From: Flavobacterium turcicum
Lineage (GTDB): Bacteria > Bacteroidota > Bacteroidia > Flavobacteriales > Flavobacteriaceae
Assembly (NCBI RefSeq): GCF_011365745.1
Contig: NZ_JAAOBY010000005.1
Location: 186,001 to 250,000, forward strand
Length of the DNA: 64,000 bases
Direction of reading: 5' to 3'
Both the position numbers and the translations under genes were made by a program. Shown piece by piece: positions 29,050 to 36,015 of this stretch (position 1 is the stretch's first letter; each line of letters opens with the position of its first letter). A model generated the notes under the pieces. It was not told the origin of the DNA and did not search any database. It saw nothing but the letters and a program-made list of their open reading frames with translations.

Positions 29050-30186
29050 CTAGAGTAAGCTCAGTAAATATCCCAAAAGTGAACTTCCAACAACCACCAA
29101 GGCGCTGTTAAGTTTTTTGTAGACTAACAAAATAAGCATACTCAGCACTGCAATCAATAGTGTTTTCCAATCTAGGATGCTTTCTGCTCCCATTGACCAG
29201 CAAACCGACACAATAATAGCAACCGAAGCCACATTTACAGCATCCAGAAAAGCAGCAAAAAGTACTGAGTTTCGCATTTTACTGACCAAAGGATTGAGCA
29301 ACGCAACAAATACAAACGAAGGCAAAAAAATACCGACAGTAGCAACAATCGCGCCCGTCCATTCGTTTATTTGATAGCCAATAAACGTTACCGATGAGAA
29401 AACGGGTCCGGGCGTAAATTGCCCAATCGCAATCGCATCAATTAATTGTTGGCGCGTTAAAAGTCCGGTAGCAACTAACTCCGTGTCTAAAAAAGCAAAT
29501 AAAACATAGCCACTACCGTACAGTATAGCGCCAATTTTTAAAAAAATCCAAAATAACTTTGCATTAGTACTAGCCAAAAGTGTTCCTGTGGTTGTGGGTA
29601 AAGCAACTAAAGGTAGCATACAATTACTTCTAAAGGCACCATTCGAATTCCAATACTTCAAAAAAAGACCCACAAAACCAGCCCCAAATAGCAAATAAAT
29701 TTCATAATAATGCAGCAATGAACCCAGTAAAACTAGCAAGCCAATGAGGGCTAAAGTCACCGTTTTCAATGATTTTTTGGCCAACGGAAAAACCGCTGCA
29801 ATAATTATAGCAATAATCGCGGGTTTAATTCCGTACAAAAAAGGTTGTACGGCAGGAGTTTGTCCATATTCTTTGTAGCTCCAAGCCAAAAAAGCAGTAA
29901 TCAAAACCGCTGGCGAGATAAAGCAAAGTCCGGCGATCAATAATCCTTTCCAGCCGCCTTTTTCATACCCAATATGTATGGCCATTTCTGTGCTATTTGG
30001 ACCAGGAATCAAGTTGGTAGCGCCTATCAAGTCTAAAAAATGTTGTTCGCTGAACCATTTTCTTTTGGCAACCACCTCGTCCTGCATCATCGCAATATGA
30101 GCTGGAGGACCGCCAAAACCAATGATGCCCAATTTCAAAAAAAGGCCTGCAATTTCTTTTAAGGGAACACTACTTTTTTGAGTCAT
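29050..30186 (-). CDS. chrA: Chromate transporter, ChrA family
   Basis: Inner-membrane protein of 378 residues with about ten hydrophobic segments in two homologous halves, the long-chain ChrA form. The signature GFGGPPAHIAMMQDEVV is near residue 28 and the loop LIGATNLIPGPNSTEMA follows; the second half has the related YGSGYVLFAFLDTELV and AIAIGQFTPGPV. The family exports chromate, though many members have not been tested. I start at the ATG at 30186; the TTG at 30201 is unlikely. It sits between the ApbE gene (54 bp away) and the PepSY reductase (241 bp, containing repeat R2). Its relation to iron uptake is unclear. Confidence 0.9.
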   Translation of the reverse strand: MTQKSSVPLKEIAGLFLKLGIIGFGGPPAHIAMMQDEVVAKRKWFSEQHFLDLIGATNLIPGPNSTEMAIHIGYEKGGWKGLLIAGLCFISPAVLITAFLAWSYKEYGQTPAVQPFLYGIKPAIIAIIIAAVFPLAKKSLKTVTLALIGLLVLLGSLLHYYEIYLLFGAGFVGLFLKYWNSNGAFRSNCMLPLVALPTTTGTLLASTNAKLFWIFLKIGAILYGSGYVLFAFLDTELVATGLLTRQQLIDAIAIGQFTPGPVFSSVTFIGYQINEWTGAIVATVGIFLPSFVFVALLNPLVSKMRNSVLFAAFLDAVNVASVAIIVSVCWSMGAESILDWKTLLIAVLSMLILLVYKKLNSALVVVGSSLLGYLLSLL

Positions 30187-30270
30187 GGGGTTCAGTTTCA
30201 ATTGTAAAAGGTAAAGGTACTATTTGCTGTCCGTTTTCAAAAAAGGAATTTTTCGTCAATAGAATTATTT

Positions 30271-30378
30271 GGGCGTGCCCCTCCGTAAAAACTTCGGGTC
30301 GTGCTGTACGCTCCCGCTTTTTTTAGTCTGCCCGAAAAAGGGCAGTCTAAAAAAGAGCTCCGCTGCCATCACTCACGC
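30271..30378 (+). repeat. Dispersed intergenic repeat copy R2 (class A)
   Basis: Plus-strand order: GGGCGTGCCCCTCC, CGGGTCG, CTCCCGCTTTTTT, a hairpin (AGTCTGCCC / GGGCAGTCT, 30322-30350), then AAAAAAGAGCTCCGCTGC and CTCACGC. Copy R3 at 32716 has the same order on the opposite strand with a different hairpin. It lies 50 bp downstream of the PepSY reductase stop and its hairpin could act as that gene's terminator. Confidence 0.85.
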
Positions 30379-30427
30379 GGACAAAGTGCTACAAATGACA
30401 CGAGTTGTAAAAACGTAGTTCAGCCTT

Positions 30428-32611
30428 TTAATAACAATCAATGAGTATTTGTCCGTTTTCTTTATAAAAAGCAATACTCTTGCTGGATTGCTGTAAACAA
30501 ATCGTATCAAGTACTTTTTCAACGTCTTTTTGCATCGCGAGCGACCCACAAATCAAAATCGTACCGCCATCTTGCAATAGTTTTCCAAAAAACAAGGCGT
30601 CACGCTGAATCAAATCCATCACATATTCTTGCTTACCTTCACGAGATAGTGCCAGATTAAAACTGCTCAATTGTTGCTTTGCCAGCATGTCGTTAGCAAA
30701 TTGTTGGTAACCCATTACTGTTGCGGTTTGCTGACGAAAACCACAATACAAATGGGTTGCTATTTTCTTCTGATTTTGTGAAATCATTCCCAAAAATGGT
30801 GCAATACCCGTTCCGTTAGATATCATCGCTACTTGAGTTACTTTTTTAGGTAAATGAAACGATTTGTTTGAAATTATCCTTCCTTTAAAAACGCTTCCTT
30901 TCTCTAAATCATATAGGTAGTTCGAGCCCAAACCTGATGGATGTAGTTTGACTACCAATTGCATTTTTCCATTCACTTTTCCAATAGAGTAGAGGCGCTC
31001 TTGATTATCATTTGCCGGATACACAGCGAGTAAATCGCCTGAGGTATATCTAGAAAAAGTATTGGTTTGTAATGTCAACAGAAAAGTATGTTCGGTGGCT
31101 GAAATCAATGTTTTGTCGAGTACCTTTATTTTTTCAAGACCTTTTGGGACTTCATTATAAAGTGATGGAGTAGTAGATAGGTTTACGCCAGTTTGGGCGT
31201 TCCATAAGTTAATCCATGCAACAAATTCGGTAGCCGATTTGTCGTTGACTGTTTGCATTTCCAATATACGATTCGCCCATTTTTGCTGTGCTAAAGCTTT
31301 ATCAACATCATTGGCAAAGGCACAAAAATCAGGATAGGCTAATGATCCAAACCCCACCACCGAAAACTGAATGGGTTGCTGTTGGGCCATTTTTTGTAAG
31401 CGTGCTAAAAAGTTAATGGCATTCGCAGGTGCATCGCCCAAGCCATGGGTTGAAGTAAAAACAATCAGTTGTTGCGCTTTTGGGTAGTTTGTGTACGAAT
31501 TTAGTTCGCCCAAAAACGTTTTTTTGCCTTGCGTTACTAACTGTTTCTGAATAGCATTTGCAAATGCCAGCGTACTTCCGTTTTCTGATCCTACTAGTAA
31601 AATAATTTCACTTTCGACAGCTTTAAACATGTTTTTGATTCGGCTTGCTCTGCGTTTGAGCGTCATGGCAAAACCAGAGTAAATGAAAAATAAAATATTG
31701 ATGCTAGCCAGCGCCAAAACTATTGCCCATAAAATGCTCGTGCGACCCGTGTGCAAATCTAAATTCCATTCGGTTGCAATGGTTTGCAACGGAAAAAGAG
31801 TTTCGCTCATGATGGCACCCGTTTGTTGGTTCACTTCAATTTCACGGTCGTGTAGTGTGATGATGTAAAAATCTTCGGGATCGTCAGAGAATGGGAATTC
31901 AATTTTTTTAACCTCGCTTAAAAGAGTTGTCGAAAAGAAATTAGTAGTCGCTTTTGCAGGAGAAACGGTTTGATTGGTTGGTTCACTAGTCTTTTTTTCT
32001 AGGAAAAAATTAAATTTTTCTAAAGTTAAATACGTTCCAGAAACGGAAAGTAAAATTATAGGAATCAATGATAAGCGACCCAAATACACATGATAATATT
32101 GCGCAAAATTCTCCTTTATGATTTTGGAGTACAACGCTTTGAAACCTTTTTGGCGGTTGAGCAATAAGGCAAAACCTGAAATAGCAATCAAAAGCAATAA
32201 AAAAGAAACAAAACCTACAATAAATCGTCCCGTTTCTTTAAGAAAAAGGGAGCGATGCAAGGCGGTTGTCCATTGTATGAATTCACTTTTTTGCTCTGGT
32301 GTTCCTAAAATTTTGGCTGTTTTTGCATCAACATACGCATTTACATCATTGCCTTTTTGATCGATACCTTGTAGGGTTACAAATTGATTGTGATCTACTG
32401 TGAGTTCAGTGATTTCAGGATATGTTTTTCGTAAAACAGGAAAGGTTTGGTCAAGGCTGATGGCATCAAAATTAGCAATCTTGTAGGGCGGCGTTTTTTC
32501 TTGAATGGCATCAACGGCAAGGATTACTCCCGTAACCGATGCCAATACTAAGAATGCAGTAGAAAAAATGGCTAAAGTTAAGTGTGCGGAACGCCAAAAA
32601 GAAAGTGTCAT
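30428..32611 (-). CDS. PepSY-domain membrane flavodoxin/NADPH reductase fusion
   Basis: A 727-residue electron-transfer protein. The N-terminal 325 residues are a PepSY-associated membrane unit with four hydrophobic segments (near 10-35, 130-150, 175-200 and 290-315). Next comes a flavodoxin domain (LLVGSENGST near residue 337, FTSTHGLGDAPANA near 390), then a ferredoxin-reductase-like FAD/NADPH module: RLYSIGK near 538, NGTGIAPFLGMI near 598, ILICGSLAMQKDVE near 690, and a C-terminal Tyr. This is the reductase layout of cytochrome P450 reductase and sulfite reductase, with the membrane part added. It should take electrons from NADPH inside and pass them across the membrane, perhaps to periplasmic flavoprotein or ferric siderophore. 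It lies in the iron module between DUF2271 and chrA genes. Confidence 0.9.
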   Translation of the reverse strand: MTLSFWRSAHLTLAIFSTAFLVLASVTGVILAVDAIQEKTPPYKIANFDAISLDQTFPVLRKTYPEITELTVDHNQFVTLQGIDQKGNDVNAYVDAKTAKILGTPEQKSEFIQWTTALHRSLFLKETGRFIVGFVSFLLLLIAISGFALLLNRQKGFKALYSKIIKENFAQYYHVYLGRLSLIPIILLSVSGTYLTLEKFNFFLEKKTSEPTNQTVSPAKATTNFFSTTLLSEVKKIEFPFSDDPEDFYIITLHDREIEVNQQTGAIMSETLFPLQTIATEWNLDLHTGRTSILWAIVLALASINILFFIYSGFAMTLKRRASRIKNMFKAVESEIILLVGSENGSTLAFANAIQKQLVTQGKKTFLGELNSYTNYPKAQQLIVFTSTHGLGDAPANAINFLARLQKMAQQQPIQFSVVGFGSLAYPDFCAFANDVDKALAQQKWANRILEMQTVNDKSATEFVAWINLWNAQTGVNLSTTPSLYNEVPKGLEKIKVLDKTLISATEHTFLLTLQTNTFSRYTSGDLLAVYPANDNQERLYSIGKVNGKMQLVVKLHPSGLGSNYLYDLEKGSVFKGRIISNKSFHLPKKVTQVAMISNGTGIAPFLGMISQNQKKIATHLYCGFRQQTATVMGYQQFANDMLAKQQLSSFNLALSREGKQEYVMDLIQRDALFFGKLLQDGGTILICGSLAMQKDVEKVLDTICLQQSSKSIAFYKENGQILIDCY

Positions 32612-32715
32612 GTTGAAAAGGTATTTTCAGGACTCCAAAAGTCGGTTCGAGAAAAGGAGCGGGATATTAAAAAGTTACTGCTTGATCAACGCAGATTTGT
32701 GTTTCAGGTGGTTTT

Positions 32716-32824
32716 GCGTGAGGGGTTGCAGTGGAGCTCTTTTTTATAAAGGCTTTTTTTGCCTTTATAAAAAAAGCGGGAACGGAAGACCCGACCCGAC
32801 TTTTTTTAAAGAGGGTCACGCCCC
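32716..32824 (-). repeat. Dispersed intergenic repeat copy R3 (class A)
   Basis: Read on the minus strand it begins GGGGCGTGACCCTC, has CGGGTCGGGTCTTCCG, CCCGCTTTTTT, a hairpin (TATAAAGGC / GCCTTTATA, 32745-32769), then AAAAAAGAGCTCCACTGC and CCCTCACGC. Same ends as R2, different hairpin. It lies 22 bp after the DUF2271 stop and 105 bp before the PepSY reductase start, so R2 and R3 bracket that gene in opposite orientations. Confidence 0.85.
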
Positions 32825-32846
32825 AAAAAAAACGTTGTTTTGTTTT

Positions 32847-33329
32847 TTAAATTTTGTTCAAACGCACGTAGCGAATGTAGTTTTTGCCTTCGGTTTTTGC
32901 GGCAATTCCCTCCGTTGTTAAAGGAATTTCAAGATCGGCAGTGTGGTATTTTTGATCTTCTACCGATGTTTCAAAACGCAATTTAAAACCTTTGTTGATT
33001 TTAGCATCTTCGATTTCGATGGTGGTAATACTACGATCACCGCCCGTTACCGATGCGCCCGTTTTAGCACTGATGTTCTCTGGTTTTTTCGAATAAAATT
33101 TATGCCATTCTTTAATGGTTTTGTACCATTTTTTATCGTCGCCCATAACGTATAAGGTTTTTACGTATTCGCCTTTGGCATTGACCAACGACACTACGAT
33201 ATATGCGCCCTCGCCCATGTAGTTAGACATTTGCAACATGCATTTGTATTTGCTTGTTTGGGCTGTAGACGACGCAGATACGAGGAATAAAAAGGCTATG
33301 GAAAGGCTGATTTTTAAGATTGATTTCAT
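32847..33329 (-). CDS. DUF2271 domain protein, exported, candidate flavinylation target
   Basis: A 160-residue periplasmic protein with signal peptide (MKSILKISLSIAFLFLVSASS..AQ). It has the DUF2271 pattern of beta strands (Y-I-V-V-S-L-V-N, then KKWYKTIKEWHKFYSK). The segment ISAKTGASVTGGD near residues 86-98 has the (S/T)GA(S/T) arrangement used by ApbE for covalent FMN attachment; Ser93 would be the modified residue. This is an inference from motif and from the nearby apbE gene. It lies 16 bp after the ankyrin gene and just before repeat R3 on the same strand. A role as periplasmic electron acceptor from the PepSY reductase would fit. Confidence 0.78.
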   Translation of the reverse strand: MKSILKISLSIAFLFLVSASSTAQTSKYKCMLQMSNYMGEGAYIVVSLVNAKGEYVKTLYVMGDDKKWYKTIKEWHKFYSKKPENISAKTGASVTGGDRSITTIEIEDAKINKGFKLRFETSVEDQKYHTADLEIPLTTEGIAAKTEGKNYIRYVRLNKI

Positions 33330-33345
33330 GTGTTGATGCTATTTT

Positions 33346-34836
33346 TTATTTTAAAAAGTCTAAAGAAATTTTGTTTTGAATTAACGACTCGTTTTCTTGT
33401 GCTAAGGCATACGGACTTTCATCAAAGTCGGTTAAAATGTCTTTTTTGGCACCGATAGAAATAAGGTATTTCAAGATCGTATCGTCTTTTGCAATAAGAG
33501 CTGCTTTGTGTAATGCAGTTAAGCCATCTTTGTTTTTAGCATTTGGATCGATGTTTAATGTGGCTAATTTTTGCAACAGAGAAAGGTCGTTTTTAACTAC
33601 GGCAAAATGCAGTAAAGTGTTGCCATCTTTTTGGGGAGTAGCCAAATTTAGGCCTTTGTCCTGCAAAAGTTTAATTTTTATTTCAAACGGATCAGCAGTA
33701 GTGGCTCCACGAGGTGCAGGTCGGTAGGATTGTACGAGATAGAATCCCAAATTATTATTGTCTTTATCAAGTACATTTACGTCAGCACCTTTGTTTAAAA
33801 GTGCGGTAATTGCTTCTGGAGTTCCTGATTTAACTGCCATTGTTAGCGCGGATTCGCCTTTGTTGTTTTTAGCATTGCTATTTTTTACCACTCCTAAAAA
33901 TATGTCTAAAGCGGCATTGTCACGAGCAGTTGCGGCAATCATTAAAGGTGTCGTGCCGTCAATAGTTGCTGCATTGGCATCTACACCTTGCGAAAGAAAG
34001 TAGTTGATGATAGCCGTTTGGTTGGGTTTATTGGCTAAATAACGCAACACATTTTCGCCTGATTTATTGGTAGCTGTGGCTTTTATTTTTAAAGTTTCGA
34101 CTAAATATTTAAAAGTTTCCAATGAAGTAGTTTCACGGCGTGTACCTTGTGCGGCAAACAATAAAGCGTTGTTGCTGTATTTTACGCCTTTGTCTAAAAG
34201 CGATTGTAAAAGAGCGGTATTGCCTGATTTGGCAGCATAGTCAAATGCGGTGTTTCCTGCAGTATCAGTGTCTTTTAGTGATAATCCTTTTGAGGTGAAA
34301 TAAGTAGCAAGACTTAAGTTTTTATCGGCTGCAATCGACATGAGTAGCAGCGTCACTCCATCTTTGTATTTTTTCTTTGGGTCGGCACCGGCTTTAAAAA
34401 AAGCTTCATAAAGTGCTGGATTATTTTGTCCACCGATGGCTGCGAATGTTAAAGGAGTTTCACCCTTACTGTCTTCAAGATTTATGTCTGATCCTTTTTT
34501 GATGAGGTATTCAACTAACGCTACATTTCCTTTGTTGGCAGCCCAATGCAGATAAATACGGCTGTCGTGCGTAATTTTAGTTACTTCATTTCCGGGTTGG
34601 TCTATCAAGAACTGAATAGTAGCTAAAGGTGCATCATTATTGATGGCCATTACGGTTGCATCAAATGCGTTTGAAGTAGATGCCGCTGGATTATTTCCTT
34701 TTGCAATTTCAGCTTGTACAGTAGCCACATCTGGAGCGGTTTTCCAGAAGGCTTGCTCTAAAAGACTGTTTTTTTGTTGTGCATTCATCCATGCGGTGGT
34801 GCAAAGGGTAAGTGCTAGTATGAGATTTTTTTTCAT
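33346..34836 (-). CDS. Ankyrin-repeat protein, exported
   Basis: A 496-residue protein with a signal peptide (MKKNLILALTLCTTAWMNAQ) and about ten ankyrin repeats. Clear repeat cores include DSRIYLHWAANKGNVALVEY, GETPLTFAAIGGQNN, NTAFDYAAKSGNTALLQ, GESALTMAVKSGTPEAI, GNTLLHFAVVKNDLS and GLTALHKAALIAKDD. Ankyrin proteins mediate protein contacts; which protein this one binds is unknown. The start is the ATG at 34836: a -7 box (34899-34906) lies inside any longer reading frame, and the signal peptide follows this Met directly. It is the first gene of the minus-strand iron/redox module, 16 bp ahead of the DUF2271 gene. Confidence 0.88.
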   Translation of the reverse strand: MKKNLILALTLCTTAWMNAQQKNSLLEQAFWKTAPDVATVQAEIAKGNNPAASTSNAFDATVMAINNDAPLATIQFLIDQPGNEVTKITHDSRIYLHWAANKGNVALVEYLIKKGSDINLEDSKGETPLTFAAIGGQNNPALYEAFFKAGADPKKKYKDGVTLLLMSIAADKNLSLATYFTSKGLSLKDTDTAGNTAFDYAAKSGNTALLQSLLDKGVKYSNNALLFAAQGTRRETTSLETFKYLVETLKIKATATNKSGENVLRYLANKPNQTAIINYFLSQGVDANAATIDGTTPLMIAATARDNAALDIFLGVVKNSNAKNNKGESALTMAVKSGTPEAITALLNKGADVNVLDKDNNNLGFYLVQSYRPAPRGATTADPFEIKIKLLQDKGLNLATPQKDGNTLLHFAVVKNDLSLLQKLATLNIDPNAKNKDGLTALHKAALIAKDDTILKYLISIGAKKDILTDFDESPYALAQENESLIQNKISLDFLK

Positions 34837-34898
34837 AAGATTTATGATGCTTAAGTATGTTCTGTTGTATTGATTATTTAGATTAAATAAAAATAATA

Positions 34899-34932
34899 CA
34901 AATGTAAAAATTAAATTAATATCTTCGGCAAT
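34899..34932 (-). promoter_or_regulatory. Promoter of the ankyrin-DUF2271 module with overlapping palindrome
   Basis: On the minus strand TACATTTG (34906-34899) matches TAnnTTTG; ATTG at 34932-34929 lies 22 bp upstream, a wide but possible -33. The perfect inverted repeat ATAATTG-TGG-CAATTAT (34931-34947) overlaps the upstream edge and could be an operator. Nothing else is seen in the gap 34837-35246 apart from the DUF6265 terminator hairpin. Confidence 0.5.
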
Positions 34933-35199
34933 AATTGTGGCAATTATCACAAAAAATTAAGATTTGTTAGCTAAATAATTCAAGCTTTCGTTTACCTTAT
35001 TTATTTGCCTATTTGGATGTTAAAAACAAGAAAAGGTTTAATCGCATACAGTCTGACTTGCAATGCCTTTCTTTGTGTTTTTTTAAATTAATCTTTGGCA
35101 AACATTTATCATCAATAAGAAAGTTGCTTTAAAAGTTGCAATGAAATAGAGGTTTTATTAAAAGTAAGTACACTAAATTGTTTGATTTTTGACATAAAA

Positions 35200-35226
35200 A
35201 AAACTCACTGCAAATGAGTGAGTTAT
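35200..35226 (-). terminator. Terminator after the DUF6265 lipoprotein gene
   Basis: Stem AACTCACT / AGTGAGTT with a T run on the minus strand, 21 bp after the stop. Confidence 0.75.
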
Positions 35227-35246
35227 ATTAAAAGTAGTTAAAACTT

Positions 35247-35726
35247 CTATTTGATTTTTTTTAATCCAAATTGTTCGGAGCTCGGCTTGCCAAGCAGTTT
35301 TCCCGAAATTTGAGCTACAATACTATCAGAATTGACTTTGGTATAGGTTATTTTTTGTGGAAAATCGTTTTTTAGGTTTTCAAAAATGACTTGCTTTTCG
35401 GTTTGAGATAATAAAGGGAATGCAACTGGCTTGTCGTTGTTTTGTCCTTTGATCGTTGCAGTGTAGGTGAGTTGTTGTCCTATTTGTTGCAAATTAATTG
35501 TTTCAAAATGCACGGTATCTTTGGTATTGATAAAATAAGAGGTAGCCGAAAAGGTACTATCGTTTTCTTGCTTCCAATTTTCTTTTAAACTTCCTTCAGC
35601 TGATTTGCTCTCCCAATTTCCTAGAAGCCAAGTGGCCGCTTTTATTTTTTCTTTCTCGGTTGTTTCTTGATTTTTACAAGCAACCAAAGCAAGCAGAAGT
35701 AGTAACGAGGTTGTTTTCTGAAACAT
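35247..35726 (-). CDS. DUF6265-like lipoprotein
   Basis: A 159-residue lipoprotein with lipobox LVAC (Cys17). The opening of the mature part, AATWLLGNWESKSAEGSLKENW, is typical of the DUF6265 family (small beta-barrel proteins with 'WLxGxW' near the start), and the rest is a beta-rich region with a C-terminal QFGLKKIK. The function is unknown. It stands alone, between the ankyrin module and topB, with its own terminator. The family assignment is from this pattern. Confidence 0.7.
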   Translation of the reverse strand: MFQKTTSLLLLLALVACKNQETTEKEKIKAATWLLGNWESKSAEGSLKENWKQENDSTFSATSYFINTKDTVHFETINLQQIGQQLTYTATIKGQNNDKPVAFPLLSQTEKQVIFENLKNDFPQKITYTKVNSDSIVAQISGKLLGKPSSEQFGLKKIK

Positions 35727-36015
35727 AAGCTTAAAATTAGAAGGTTATTTTTAACAAGCTAAAGTATAAAAAAAAGGTATTGGTTTGGCTTTTTTAAAGT
35801 TTGAATTCTTGAAAATTAATCGAGTTTTATCTTAATCGTAATTTGACCAAAGCAGCTAGGATATTTTGAGATTGAAATTTAATCAAACCTCAAAAACTTA
35901 GCCTTAATTGCACTACGAATACATTTTTGAAGAATTTCTCACTCAAGTCTTTTCTCTCTTAATCCAACTTCAATGACCTGATATGTCTGATATGGTTTGA
36001 AATAAATTTATGCTT

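Noticed and set aside
32505..32921. 138-residue plus-strand ORF across repeat R3
   Set aside because: Runs through R3 and antisense to two real genes, with no recognisable domain.
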